DNA from: Spirochaetaceae bacterium
Lineage (GTDB): Bacteria; Spirochaetota; Spirochaetia; Treponematales; Breznakiellaceae
DNA length: 64,000 bases
Direction of reading: 5' to 3'
NCBI GenBank assembly: GCA_031283025.1
Contig: JAITCP010000157.1
Coordinates: 3,768 to 67,767, forward strand
A program made the translations under genes and the position numbers. The notes beneath the pieces are model-generated. The model was given only the letters and a program-made list of their open reading frames with translations, was not told where the DNA came from and did not search any database. Every line of letters starts with the position of its first letter. The stretch's first letter is position 1. This document shows positions 25,127-35,010 of the stretch, one piece after another.

Positions 25127-25873
25127 ATGGAGATCGGTTATACCCTGTGGACTATGCAGGATATCTTAAAAAGCATACCTTTTGACAAGCCTGCGGGGAA
25201 AACCGTTCATTTAGACTTTTCCAGGATGGAAGTTCCTTATTATGTAAAGAACTGGTTTAAAGTCTCCATTTTTTATGAAGACGACACGTTTCCGGTAGAT
25301 GCAGTCTGTTCTATTTTTTCTCCTCAAGACACGGTTACCATTGTCATAGTAATTAAACGAAAATTTGAGGATGCGTTAAACAGATGGATAAAGAATAACG
25401 ATGCTTCTATCCTTGATCTTTGTTATAGAAGAAGGGAGCTATATAGCCACGAAACTTCACATCTTATCGCAATTATCAGGTCGTATCCAAGCAATCGTTC
25501 TCAAAAGGTACGAAAGGATTTTGAAGCTAAAATAAGGAAAAAATTTTATGATTCTATCGGTACAGATCAAAGCATGATGGATTCAGGTTTTATTTCACAG
25601 GAAAAGCCTAATGATTCCCCTTCGGATTTTGAAAAAGACCATTTTTGTTATGAAAACGATAATTTGAACTATTTTAAGTTATATGCCGAATTGATGCTTC
25701 CTTATAATACTCTATATGACTCACTAAAAAAGGTATGTAGTACCAAGAAACCTGGTGATTTTTTCTCTATTGGAGAAATCCTGGAAGGGACGCTTGTAGA
25801 GCCTTCATTTTTTATAAAATTTCCCGACAAAGAATCCGAAATTAGAAGTATTCTGAAAGAAGGTTTTAATTAA
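25127..25873 (+). CDS. ImmA/IrrE-like HExxH metallopeptidase-like protein (248 aa)
   Basis: Residues ~100-115 contain HETSH preceded by RRELYS, i.e. the HExxH zinc-binding motif. Further on, NYFKLYAELMLPYN resembles the conserved A-x-x-F-A-A-x-L-L-M-P segment of ImmA/IrrE (DUF955) proteins, which supplies context for the third ligand. In known systems such enzymes cleave a repressor encoded beside them. No signal peptide. The upstream 68-aa protein is a candidate partner. The rest of the protein matches no family I recognise, so the call is tentative. Confidence 0.5.
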   Translation: MEIGYTLWTMQDILKSIPFDKPAGKTVHLDFSRMEVPYYVKNWFKVSIFYEDDTFPVDAVCSIFSPQDTVTIVIVIKRKFEDALNRWIKNNDASILDLCYRRRELYSHETSHLIAIIRSYPSNRSQKVRKDFEAKIRKKFYDSIGTDQSMMDSGFISQEKPNDSPSDFEKDHFCYENDNLNYFKLYAELMLPYNTLYDSLKKVCSTKKPGDFFSIGEILEGTLVEPSFFIKFPDKESEIRSILKEGFN

Positions 25874-25926
25874 GCTGATTCCTGTTTCCGCCTGACTCCT
25901 GTTTTCCGGACTTCCTTCCCTTTTTT

Positions 25927-25989
25927 GAAGTTTGTATAGCACAGGCGCAGTACTACCTGCCCGATGGTAAAAGGAACCATGGCGGCTAA
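25927..25989 (+). pseudogene. Fragment related to the C-terminal domain of the 22269 lipoprotein
   Basis: The + frame reads EVCIAQAQYYLPDGKRNHGG then stop. This matches the segment LVAQAQYFLPDGRPW of the lipoprotein encoded at 22269-24536. There is no start codon or remaining gene, so it looks like a leftover of a duplicated or rearranged copy, placed just before a terminator. Confidence 0.45.
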
Positions 25990-25997
25990 ACCTTGCG

Positions 25998-26024
25998 AGC
26001 CGTCCCTTCGGGGGCGGCTTTTTT
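25998..26024 (+). terminator. Rho-independent terminator
   Basis: AGCCGTCCC-ttcg-GGGGCGGCT followed by a T run (26019-26024): a 9-bp GC-rich stem with UUCG tetraloop. It would end the 24915-25873 transcript and the relic after it. Confidence 0.85.
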
Positions 26025-26048
26025 GTCGGGGAAAGGGGGGATTGATTA

Positions 26049-26093
26049 TTAATAAAAAGTATCGTTTCCGGTTTCAGGAAAAACGCGGTACAT
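26049..26093 (-). pseudogene. Truncated duplicate of the 5' end of the 26108-26701 gene
   Basis: The minus frame reads MYRVFPETGNDTFY then stop, closely matching the start MCCVFLETGNDKFL of the gene ending 15 bp upstream. The similarity is also clear at DNA level (26058-26093 versus 26669-26701). It appears to be the remnant of a third, tandem gene copy. Confidence 0.5.
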
Positions 26094-26107
26094 TGCCGTT
26101 ATATTGC

Positions 26108-26701
26108 CTAAAGAGCGCAACAGTCTTTCACATTGGGCAGCCTTGTATGGTTCTTAAAATAATCGTAATCGCTGGTAACCTTATCTTTGACATAGAAAAA
26201 CTTCTTGGCTTTTTTCTTGAGTAAGTTTGTTTTTTTTATGTATATACCCAAATATTCGGGATGATCTTTTGTTTGGGGAATTTTAATTTCCTCAATTTCA
26301 TTTTTGTTGGCAATCATGTATGCGTTGAATACTCTTTGAATACATATTTGCTGTTTATGGTCCAAGCCGCAATTTTTTGAAAAAAAGTTTTTTTTCGTTG
26401 TAAAGGAATCAGAAAGAATATCAAGCTGGTTTTTAGCAAGTGCTGTTATATGATTTATATTACATCCTTCTTTATCACAACAGGGAATATCCGGAAACTG
26501 ATTGCAGTTAATAAAAAATAATACTTTTTTTTCATTTTTTAAAAGGTCTTTGGTTTTTTCATCTTCAAAAACCCCGTTGGGGCCGGTAAACGCCCCGTTC
26601 TTATAAAGATCGATAATTGAAAGCACGATTTTTTCGCAAAAAGTATCGGTAATATGCGAAAGAAACTTATCGTTCCCTGTCTCAAGAAAAACGCAGCACA
26701 T
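26108..26701 (-). CDS. Hypothetical protein (197 aa)
   Basis: Low-GC gene encoding a Lys/Asn/Cys-rich soluble protein (CCDKEGCN in the middle, DCCAL at the end). No family recognised. The Cys pairs could bind metal. It starts one base after the stop of the upstream 26703-27419 gene, so the two form an operon. Base composition is lower in GC than the flanking xylan locus, suggesting separate origin. Confidence 0.65.
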   Translation of the reverse strand: MCCVFLETGNDKFLSHITDTFCEKIVLSIIDLYKNGAFTGPNGVFEDEKTKDLLKNEKKVLFFINCNQFPDIPCCDKEGCNINHITALAKNQLDILSDSFTTKKNFFSKNCGLDHKQQICIQRVFNAYMIANKNEIEEIKIPQTKDHPEYLGIYIKKTNLLKKKAKKFFYVKDKVTSDYDYFKNHTRLPNVKDCCAL

Positions 26702-26702
26702 T

Positions 26703-27419
26703 TTACAGTTTACCTTTAATTATCTTGTTAAAAAAGCGCAGTAATCCAGCTTTTGATTTTCCTTTTTTATATGGAATCTTGTCAAGATCAAGGAACATAT
26801 TAAGGCGAAACCAGGTACTCTCTGTGTGAGGGAACTCGTAAAAAAGATATTTATCTTCTACAAGCACAAAATGAATAGGCCTGCGCTTTTCTGTATTAAA
26901 GGATAGTTTTCTGTCAAGAAATCTGGATATGCCAATCATGTTGGGTTCGGTTTCATTTGCCTGCGTAATAGCCTGTACCACAGCCTTTTTTCCGCATAAA
27001 TATAACAGGATGGAAATTACCGTTTCCCGTAGATTGGGATTGGACCGCCAGAAAGAACCGGATACCAGGGTGATTTTTTTACCTTTGCAGTCATAGTCGG
27101 AGGAATTCAGGTTCTGCAGGAATTCAAGCAGGGACGAACCGCCGTAACGGCTCAGATCGAAAATATAGTGCATGTGCATATTGTCCCTTTGTTCCCATAT
27201 CCAGTCTTCCTCGCCATTGATAAAGCTAAAAAACGTTAAAAATGCCTTGTACTGGGAGGGGCCGGGCGAACTTATGCCCCTGTATTTTGGTTCGTCCTCA
27301 AGCTTCATTTCCCCCCTTTTTAGGGCCAAATAATTCTCTTTGAAGCCTTCCCACAGCTCAGGAATCAGTTCTTGTGCATCTTCAGGATCCCTTTTGGGAG
27401 CAATGCTGTTACATTCCAT
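26703..27419 (-). CDS. Hypothetical protein (238 aa)
   Basis: Starts MECNSIAPKRDPEDAQ and ends in a basic tail (FFNKIIKGKL). The middle is mixed alpha/beta (KKITLVSGSFWRSN, HFVLVEDKYLFYEFP). No signal peptide, no confident motif; I do not recognise the family. It is followed at one base by the 197-aa gene. Part of the low-GC island that interrupts the xylan locus. Confidence 0.65.
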   Translation of the reverse strand: MECNSIAPKRDPEDAQELIPELWEGFKENYLALKRGEMKLEDEPKYRGISSPGPSQYKAFLTFFSFINGEEDWIWEQRDNMHMHYIFDLSRYGGSSLLEFLQNLNSSDYDCKGKKITLVSGSFWRSNPNLRETVISILLYLCGKKAVVQAITQANETEPNMIGISRFLDRKLSFNTEKRRPIHFVLVEDKYLFYEFPHTESTWFRLNMFLDLDKIPYKKGKSKAGLLRFFNKIIKGKL

Positions 27420-27611
27420 TTATAAGTGAGATTTTACTAAAATTTACCCTGTTTTGCAAGAGGATTTTACAAAATCATTGAATTTTTTTTCCAAAATGCC
27501 CCAAAAGGGTGCCAAGCGCCATTTAGTCGAGTGAAATTTCCCCTCTGTTATATACCTAATTCAAGATATTGTATATTCTTTAGCGCCTGGAATAGGGGTA
27601 CTTTGAACCCA

Positions 27612-30086
27612 ATGCGATTATTTTTGAACAAAATCGGTAATTGTGTTCTAATCGTGGCAATCATTACAATCGAAGGTTTGTTCACCCTTACCTGTAAATC
27701 GGAAACGCCGGATGTCAACAGTTCCGCCGCCGATCTGTTTGAGGTAAGCATAGGGACTGAAAAAATAATCAACATAAGGCTGGGCGCTGATTCTGAGCAA
27801 TGGGAGCGCCCTGCTTTTAATATCAGAACCATGCGGACTATGGATATTGAACTGGAAGGTGCGGCGCTGTCCAACGCCCAGGTCCGGTTAAATGTCAGCC
27901 AACGGGCAAAAGCCCGGTTTGCCCGCGCTTCTGACGAAGCCAAGCCCGATACCTTTTCAACTGAGGCAACATGGACATTCGCCCCTAACGATTACCTCTA
28001 TATTATGATTACCAGCGGAGACAACAGTAATGTTAACTATTACCGGGTAAGGGTTGTTTCAAAAGATGCCGATGTCCGGCTTGCCGCGCTTAGAATCAAC
28101 AGCGCTTTGGCTGTGCTTGGCCTCCCCGGGAAAACGGCGGCGGAGGCTGTGCAGGGTTCTATTACGGTTAAAACCCTGTCAAATACCGGCACTGTTACCG
28201 GTGCGCCGATTATCGCTGTTAAACGAGGCGCAACAGCCCAGGCGGCCTTTGCCGTTGGCTCATCACCAACAGAGGAACAATTCAGTACGGTTGTTCCCGC
28301 CGCATTATCAACCAACAATGTTCTGTGGGTAAAAGTTACCGCAGGTCAAGCGCTGTACTATTACCAGGTAATAATAACCATAAGATACGATGCCGGTTTT
28401 GGTTTTGGCGAGAGTGATACCGAATGGAACGATGATGCCTATAACGCGAATTACCGCCGCTTCCCCAATGCCCCTATTAACGGTATTCTTGAATACCCTT
28501 GGGGCAGCGGCACGGATAATTATTTTGATACAAACGCGCCGCCTTCATACTGGAACGGCAAGGGACACAACCACAAATACCCGGACTTGTTCCACTTTGC
28601 CAACGGCAACGCGGTTAAAAACATTGCCGATTGGGAAAACCGCCGTAAAGAAATCTTTAACATTCTTCAATACTATATGCACGGACGTATGCCGTCGATT
28701 GAACCCGACGTATTGGAGATTGAATGGGCTGATACCGGTAATACCTGCTCCATCAGCCTGACGCATTTAGCAAGCGGTAGAACAGCCGCGATAAATGTTA
28801 CCCATACTCCGCCTTCGGGCGCTGTTAAAGACGCAAAGGACAGAATCCTGTGCTTTGGCGTGGGCGGCGCGCCGGGCGGTTCCCGGCCCGGTTGGGGTAC
28901 CGGTAATTTTAACACGGCTTGGGGCGGCTCTGAAGGCGACAGAAGCGGAACCTGCGCAGCCCTGTACGGCCTGAACGTCAGCGCTAAAGATACCCCGTCT
29001 GTGAACATGGAATACGCGTGGGCCATGAGTGTCATTTTGACGGTACTTGAAGAAGGCGGCTTGAACGGCTACTACAATCCCGCCAAAGTCGGCATTTACG
29101 GTTTTTCACGTTATGGTAAAGCCGCCCTGTGTATCAGCGCGTTTGCCCAGGGCCGTAGCGGCAGCCAGGTAGGTATAACCTTTGTCGGTTCTTCCGGCTC
29201 AGGCGGCGCCGCGATTGACCGCTGGATTGCGCCGATGGCTTACAAAGATTTTGCAGAAGACCCGCTTCCCGTTGACGGTGTTGGCGCAAGAGCAAGGGCC
29301 GATCTAAAGGGAACAAAGTGGTTTTACAATAAAATCGAAGACGATCATAACGCGGCAACTGCAATCCGGGCAGTCCGGGGTTGGGCGGCAAATACGCCCG
29401 GTATTCCCGCAGGTTCGCACATTTACGGCGAATATGATCCCGGTATTGCGGGAAGTTTTACGCGGACAATGATGGGCGAGGGGGACTGGAATCAGATACA
29501 GCCTTTAGCGCAGTCGCGTGGTGAAACAAGCGGCTGGTTTAACGCGCGTTTTTCGGATTTACAGGACTTGCACACAGGGCTTGCTTTGGACAGAGACAAT
29601 CAGGCCGGCGTTTTGTGCACCATGCCCTTCGACGCGCATTTTATCGCCGCCCTGGTTGCCCCGCGCATTATCTATTATCAGGACGGCTACGACTGCCTTA
29701 GAACCAATCCGGAAAGCCAATGGGCCGCCTGGCTTATGTGCGATGAAATCTACCAGATGTACGCGGAGGAACTCGGCGATCCGCTCATTATCTGGCGGAA
29801 CGCTGTCAAAATGTACAATATTGGACATATGCATTATGACTACCAGAATCAGGATGAATACGATCTGGTGGAAGCGCTCTATTCAGGCCGGCAGCCCAAT
29901 GAAAAATTCCGCACGCCGCAGTTCCCCGTTGACGATCCGCGCTACCGCTGGGACTTTAACCGTGTTGACTGGGGCCGCCCAAACCACCCAACCATTGCCG
30001 AGCGCGTCAGGCTGATGCGTGAAAGCCCGTACAAAGTTAAACCCTTAAGTCTTAAGGGATTATTAGATACACCGGAACGACTTTAA
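27612..30086 (+). CDS. CE15 glucuronoyl-esterase-like lipoprotein (824 aa)
   Basis: Lipobox LFTLTC. Two Cadherin-like beta-sandwich units (~40-255) precede a CE15-type alpha/beta hydrolase. The nucleophile is S499 in GFSRYGK, the family signature G-x-S-R-x-G-K. The His is in GHMHYD (H739 or H741), with the flanking family phrases YYMHGRMP, DAHFIAALVAPR and SQWAAW. CE15 enzymes hydrolyse the ester between lignin alcohols and 4-O-methyl-glucuronic acid of xylan, fitting the GH30 neighbours. The start could also be TTG 27603 (AGGGG upstream). The gene is about 17 bp from the next. Confidence 0.85.
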   Translation: MRLFLNKIGNCVLIVAIITIEGLFTLTCKSETPDVNSSAADLFEVSIGTEKIINIRLGADSEQWERPAFNIRTMRTMDIELEGAALSNAQVRLNVSQRAKARFARASDEAKPDTFSTEATWTFAPNDYLYIMITSGDNSNVNYYRVRVVSKDADVRLAALRINSALAVLGLPGKTAAEAVQGSITVKTLSNTGTVTGAPIIAVKRGATAQAAFAVGSSPTEEQFSTVVPAALSTNNVLWVKVTAGQALYYYQVIITIRYDAGFGFGESDTEWNDDAYNANYRRFPNAPINGILEYPWGSGTDNYFDTNAPPSYWNGKGHNHKYPDLFHFANGNAVKNIADWENRRKEIFNILQYYMHGRMPSIEPDVLEIEWADTGNTCSISLTHLASGRTAAINVTHTPPSGAVKDAKDRILCFGVGGAPGGSRPGWGTGNFNTAWGGSEGDRSGTCAALYGLNVSAKDTPSVNMEYAWAMSVILTVLEEGGLNGYYNPAKVGIYGFSRYGKAALCISAFAQGRSGSQVGITFVGSSGSGGAAIDRWIAPMAYKDFAEDPLPVDGVGARARADLKGTKWFYNKIEDDHNAATAIRAVRGWAANTPGIPAGSHIYGEYDPGIAGSFTRTMMGEGDWNQIQPLAQSRGETSGWFNARFSDLQDLHTGLALDRDNQAGVLCTMPFDAHFIAALVAPRIIYYQDGYDCLRTNPESQWAAWLMCDEIYQMYAEELGDPLIIWRNAVKMYNIGHMHYDYQNQDEYDLVEALYSGRQPNEKFRTPQFPVDDPRYRWDFNRVDWGRPNHPTIAERVRLMRESPYKVKPLSLKGLLDTPERL

Positions 30087-30103
30087 ATTTTTGGAGGATG
30101 AAC

Positions 30104-32761
30104 ATGACAAAGTCAGTATTTTTTAAGGTAAGCGCCTTGTGTTTAACGCTGGTGCTGGTCTTTGGGTTTACAGCCTGCGGTGGCGGCGGCGGTACAACAG
30201 CCAAAAGCAGCGATGCAAAGTTAACCGCAATCACCATTGGGGGAAATGCGGTGGAAACATTGCCGCAGCCAATTAGCTCTGCGGTATGGGACCTGGAAAC
30301 TTCGACGCTGGTAGATGAAGAGGGGCAGCCCCTGTTGGAATCTGACCAGACCGAGGAAGTTGTTCTGGAGAGAGATGTTGATCTTTTAGCGATCCCAATA
30401 ACATTTTCCGCAAGCTCTGGAGCGTCAGTGGCATTCGGAAGGGCGGCAGGCTTGACTAAACCTGCAACTTCCGGCACCGGCGGAGCCTTTGTTGCCGCCG
30501 CCGCCACCTATGCGGTGCCCAATAATATGTATCTGTATCTGCGCGTAACGGCGGAAGACGGGAACGTCAATTATTACCGTTTTCACATAACACGAAAAAC
30601 GCTGGTAACAACCCTTTCCAGCCTTACCATCGGCAGTAAGACGATCAGTTTTTCCAATAACAATAATTCGTCAACCGACAATTATGACGGGATGGCTTCA
30701 GCAGCGATCGCCAACTTAAGTTCGGGCGATAAAACCAACGCTACCGTTACGGCAGCACCAACCAACTCTGACACTACGACAATCCGGTATGCGGTTGTTA
30801 AAGGAGACGTTACTACGGCCCCTGTTTTTGGTAATAACAATGTCCTTACCTTTGAAGACGATGATACTCTGTATATCGAAGTTACAGCAGCGGACTCGGG
30901 CGAAACAGAGACCCGCTGGTACAAATTCCTGATAATGATTGGCCGGGATGCGACACTGAATACCATTATCTTTGCAGATGATCTTGAAATTGAAAGATTG
31001 GGAGTGCCTTTGGAATCCGTAGAGGCGTTTGATGAGCTTGAGGACGACGACGATGAAACGGTCGGAAAAATGCAGTTTGAGATCAGGCAGCCGCTGGACG
31101 GATTTATGGTTAAGGCCGTTGCCAACGATGAGGACGCGGAAATTAAACTCAGTCAGGACGGGGTAACCTTTGAAGATATAAATGACAGCAAAATTGCCTT
31201 TACTGAAGGCGATTTCCTGTATGTCAAAGTTACTGCAGGTAACGGAATTATAACCCTGTACTATAAAATAAAAATGGTTCTAAGGCGCTATACTCGTATT
31301 ATATACGGTTCGCCGTCAACGTGGAATGTGTCAGGTCCCGAAAATGCGGTTTGGAACACTACGGAATGGATGCCGGTAAACCGCCTTAACAAGACAGAAG
31401 GCGCTACAGGCTATAACGCAATGGCGGTAAATGAACGTACCCACGGCCAGGTAAAGCTCCTGTGGGACGAAGACGGTATATGGGTCTTTGCCCAGGTGTG
31501 GGAAAAGAACGTTACCGCAAGCGCGGTAACAAGCGATAACCACATGGCAAGCTCGGTAGAATTGTTTATTAACGAGGCGTATTCAGCCGGTGTTAGAGCC
31601 GGCAGTGTAACCGGCAGCGCCAGTAATGGCGGACAGTACCGCCTGGGCGCCAATGGCGAAGTTTCCGGAGCGCCCGATGCGGCGGCTGGTGCCATGAGAA
31701 CTCTTAACCATTACAGCGCTGTTAAATTTACCGCTACACCATCTCCCGACATAAACAGCGCTCTGACATCCGGTTATAAGGTTATTTTCCATGCTCCCTG
31801 GCGTTTTACCAATCTGTATCCGATTGCGGATCAAAAAGATATTAGTCTGGAATTGCAGATCAACGCAACCGGCAGTGACAGCCGGCGCGGCGGCGTATTA
31901 AACTGGAACAATGAAAATTCCAACAGCTACAATTCGTTAAAAGATTACGGCGAAGCAGTTCTGGACCTGGCCGGCGGCGAATTAAAAGCCTTCCCGCCGA
32001 TTATTACCGAACAGCCGGAAGGTGAAAATATAGTTAGCGGCGGAGGAGTGATTAAGGCCTTAAGCGTAACTGCGGAGTCGCCTGATGGCGGAAATCTTAC
32101 TTATCAATGGTATTCCAATACTACAAGCAGTGTTACCGGCGGTACGCTCATTGCAGGCGCAACAGACCCAACGTATGCGCCTACGGTAACAGCGGTTGGG
32201 ATGCACTACTACTGGGTAGTGGTTACCAACACCAAAACGAGTAACAGCACTTCCAAATCGGTAAACAGCGCCATCGTAAGAATTAACATTAAGCCTGCAG
32301 GTTCTACACCAGACTGGGTTCTTGAATTTGATCCTCCGCTAAGAAATGAAATGCCGGTCAATAACAATACCGATCTGGTAACAATTTTGCTTGATAAATA
32401 CTCCGGTGAAACGGTATCAGAAGCGTTTGATATTACCAAATACGCAACCATGAGCATCTATGTAAAAGTCTTTACCAAAAATGGCGTTGAATTTCCGCTT
32501 ACCGGTGAAGAATGGAGTATTTGTACTACCAGATGGTATGACGGCTCCGACGTTGAAATGAACTCGGGGGACTACAATGTCGGAAGGCCGGACAAACCGT
32601 TCTTAAACAGGACAATTCCGGCTGCGGTATTAGACAATTCGACGCCGTTGAAAAAGATTGTCATTCGATCAGGAGACTCGTTCAACGTCAGCGGCAGCAA
32701 TTCAAGGAGTTTGGGCTTTATAGAAGTCTATAAGATTATCTTCTATCCGCCGGAAAGTTAA
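30104..32761 (+). CDS. CBM9-like multidomain lipoprotein (885 aa)
   Basis: Lipobox FTAC followed by a Gly run. Three Cadherin-like units come first. A CBM9-like domain sits at ~398-622 (VKLLWDEDGIWVFAQVW, SVELFINEAYSAG, DISLELQINATGS, GVLNWNNENSNSY), then an Ig-like unit (YQWYSNTTSS) and a C-terminal ~150-residue beta domain. CBM9 binds reducing ends of cellulose/xylan oligosaccharides, so this likely tethers substrate for the neighbouring CE15 and GH30. Start 30104 is preferred over 30098 because GGAGG then sits 6 bp upstream. Confidence 0.8.
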   Translation: MTKSVFFKVSALCLTLVLVFGFTACGGGGGTTAKSSDAKLTAITIGGNAVETLPQPISSAVWDLETSTLVDEEGQPLLESDQTEEVVLERDVDLLAIPITFSASSGASVAFGRAAGLTKPATSGTGGAFVAAAATYAVPNNMYLYLRVTAEDGNVNYYRFHITRKTLVTTLSSLTIGSKTISFSNNNNSSTDNYDGMASAAIANLSSGDKTNATVTAAPTNSDTTTIRYAVVKGDVTTAPVFGNNNVLTFEDDDTLYIEVTAADSGETETRWYKFLIMIGRDATLNTIIFADDLEIERLGVPLESVEAFDELEDDDDETVGKMQFEIRQPLDGFMVKAVANDEDAEIKLSQDGVTFEDINDSKIAFTEGDFLYVKVTAGNGIITLYYKIKMVLRRYTRIIYGSPSTWNVSGPENAVWNTTEWMPVNRLNKTEGATGYNAMAVNERTHGQVKLLWDEDGIWVFAQVWEKNVTASAVTSDNHMASSVELFINEAYSAGVRAGSVTGSASNGGQYRLGANGEVSGAPDAAAGAMRTLNHYSAVKFTATPSPDINSALTSGYKVIFHAPWRFTNLYPIADQKDISLELQINATGSDSRRGGVLNWNNENSNSYNSLKDYGEAVLDLAGGELKAFPPIITEQPEGENIVSGGGVIKALSVTAESPDGGNLTYQWYSNTTSSVTGGTLIAGATDPTYAPTVTAVGMHYYWVVVTNTKTSNSTSKSVNSAIVRINIKPAGSTPDWVLEFDPPLRNEMPVNNNTDLVTILLDKYSGETVSEAFDITKYATMSIYVKVFTKNGVEFPLTGEEWSICTTRWYDGSDVEMNSGDYNVGRPDKPFLNRTIPAAVLDNSTPLKKIVIRSGDSFNVSGSNSRSLGFIEVYKIIFYPPES

Positions 32762-32772
32762 GGAGGTTTAAA

Positions 32773-34920
32773 ATGACTAAAAAAATAACAAGAAGCTTGT
32801 TGGCAGGTTTTGCCGGCGTTATGATGGCGTTTTGCCTGTTAACCTGCGGTGAGATGGGGTATAAGCAGCAGGAAGTCCTTGCGGTAGGAGACGCGCAGGA
32901 GCCGTCTATCAGCGTACAGCCTGTAGGCGGCGTGTATACGTTGGGGAGTACGATCGCTCCTTTATCGGTAACCGCGGCGGTAACCGACGGCGGCTCGTTA
33001 TCGTATCAATGGTATGATGCCACGCCCGCGGAATGGCAGGAAGGAACAGGAACGCTTTTAGGAACGGGACCATCATATCAGCCTGCTGCCGCCGGAGAGG
33101 GTGTTTACCAAATTTATGTTTTAATTACCAATACCAATAACAAGGTACAGGGCGGAACCACCACATCGGCCAAAAGCAATTTGGTAAAGGTTACTATTAA
33201 TGACGCTTCCAACGCCCTTTACCCGAACATTACCGCCGAACCGGAAAACGGTCTTTATGAATGGGCGAGCGGTTTGGAGGTAGAAGCTATACCGGTAACC
33301 GCGGCGGTGTCTGACGGCGGTTCGCTGTCGTACCAGTGGTACTCTGTCGCTTCATACACCAATGAAGACGGCACCGCGATAAACGGCGCAAGCTCGGCTA
33401 GTTTCCGGCCAACCATTACCGCGGCGGGAACCTATTACTATTATGTCGTTGTTACCAATACCAATAACAGCGCTTCCGGGCGGAAAATGTCACCAATAGC
33501 AAGCAACCCCGTTATTGTACAGGCGCTGACGCCCAATTCGACCATTACCGTAAATACAGCGGCAAAGTACCAGTATGTTCGCGGGTTTGGCGGTATGGCG
33601 GTTCCTTGGGGGAATTTCCCGCAGGACTACATGGACGACTACGAAAGAATGTTCAACCCCGATACCGGTCTTGGCTACAACATGCTGCGGATTATGATTC
33701 CGTGCAGCGACACGGACATTGAGACGGGACTACAGCAGTATATCCTGGGCGATACAACCGGCGACAAAGACCGGTCGCACTATTATGAAATGGTAAAACT
33801 GGTAAACCGGTACGGCGGCTATGTACTGGCAAGCCCTTGGTCCCCGCCCGCAGAATGGAAAACAAACGGTTCCACCGTCGGCGGCCAGGGGGGACAGGCC
33901 GCAAAACTGATAAAGAGTTATTATAACGACTACGCCGACTACCTTAAAAAATACTGCCAGATAATGGCAAGAAACGGCGCCCCCATCTACGCGGTTTCCA
34001 TTCAAAACGAGCCCAACTATGCGGCAAATTATGACGGCTGCGAGTGGGATGGCACTGAAACGCGTGATTTTATTAAACAGGTCGGCCAATTTACCGCAGG
34101 AGTAAAAGGCTGGGGCGGCGGCGCGGAAATTCCCAGAGTCCTTATCATGAACGGCGAATCGGCAAATACCCCGTCTTTTAACAACCCGGTATTGAATGAT
34201 CCGGAGGCGCGGAATTTGATTGATCTGCTTGCCCGCCATAATTACGGCAACAGTAATGAAAATATCTGGACCACGGCAAGCCAGTATGGCAAAGAAGTCT
34301 GGATGACCGAACATAACCTTAATGCGGGAACCCCAATAGGCTATGTTGACGATTCAACGTATAACTACGTCTGGAAATTTATGAACGATGTAGACTGGAC
34401 GCTACGGGTTAACAACGAAAACGCCTTCGTCTGGTGGGCGTTAAAACGTTTCTACAGCATGATAGGGGACGGCACGGAGGGTACGGTAGACGGCGCAATT
34501 CTGCCGCGCGGCTACGGCCTTGCCCATTACGCGAAATACGCGGCCGGCATGACCCGTATAGGCGTAACCGCAGCCGGCACGACGGCAAGCGGAACCGCTT
34601 TGAGCGCCGGTAATATTAACAACACGTCTCATAGTTATGACAGTACAGCCGCAAAAGTAACCGCCTATGTATCACAGGACGGCAATACCATTTCACTGGT
34701 TATGTTTACTCCGACAAATATTGGCGCGGGCGGCGTAAATTTGGGAACCGTTAAAATACAGTTGCCGGACGGTTTTACTGTTACCAACGCGACGGCGGTG
34801 CGGACAACGCGCAGCGCTTTTTTAAGGGCGGAAAGCGTTTCTGTTTTGACGAATAAAAATGCCGCTTTTGTTGAGCTTCCGGTGGGACAAATCGTTTCGA
34901 TTAAATTTACCAAAAACTAG
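32773..34920 (+). CDS. GH30-family glycoside hydrolase lipoprotein B (715 aa)
   Basis: Paralogue of the enzyme at 18458. Lipobox CLLTC, two Ig-like units (~45-255), then the GH30 domain with acid/base E413 (QNEPNY) and nucleophile E513 (WMTEHN), plus RGFGGMAVPWGNFP, ASPWSPPAEWK and NAFVWWALKRFYS. It lacks one Ig-like unit present in copy A. Strong ribosome-binding site AAGGAGGT; 11 bp after the CBM9-like gene and followed by a porin paralogue, as in the first cassette. Confidence 0.9.
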   Translation: MTKKITRSLLAGFAGVMMAFCLLTCGEMGYKQQEVLAVGDAQEPSISVQPVGGVYTLGSTIAPLSVTAAVTDGGSLSYQWYDATPAEWQEGTGTLLGTGPSYQPAAAGEGVYQIYVLITNTNNKVQGGTTTSAKSNLVKVTINDASNALYPNITAEPENGLYEWASGLEVEAIPVTAAVSDGGSLSYQWYSVASYTNEDGTAINGASSASFRPTITAAGTYYYYVVVTNTNNSASGRKMSPIASNPVIVQALTPNSTITVNTAAKYQYVRGFGGMAVPWGNFPQDYMDDYERMFNPDTGLGYNMLRIMIPCSDTDIETGLQQYILGDTTGDKDRSHYYEMVKLVNRYGGYVLASPWSPPAEWKTNGSTVGGQGGQAAKLIKSYYNDYADYLKKYCQIMARNGAPIYAVSIQNEPNYAANYDGCEWDGTETRDFIKQVGQFTAGVKGWGGGAEIPRVLIMNGESANTPSFNNPVLNDPEARNLIDLLARHNYGNSNENIWTTASQYGKEVWMTEHNLNAGTPIGYVDDSTYNYVWKFMNDVDWTLRVNNENAFVWWALKRFYSMIGDGTEGTVDGAILPRGYGLAHYAKYAAGMTRIGVTAAGTTASGTALSAGNINNTSHSYDSTAAKVTAYVSQDGNTISLVMFTPTNIGAGGVNLGTVKIQLPDGFTVTNATAVRTTRSAFLRAESVSVLTNKNAAFVELPVGQIVSIKFTKN

Positions 34921-34992
34921 AGGGAACCTCTAAAAACTGAAGTTTTTAAGAGATTCCCTAGACTTTAGCCGGGCGCTATGCGCCCGGTCTTT
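34918..34992. terminator. Two hairpins after GH30 B (ACTGAAGT element plus GC hairpin)
   Basis: An imperfect long hairpin with AGGGAA..AAAACT-ga-AGTTTT..TTCCCT arms (34918-34961) is followed by CCGGGCGC-tat-GCGCCCGG (34969-34987) and TCTTTT. Probably ends or attenuates transcription between GH30 B and the porin gene. The second hairpin lies just before the porin ribosome-binding site (AGGAGG 34999-35004). Confidence 0.7.
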
Positions 34993-35010
34993 TCCCACAG
35001 GAGGATTACT

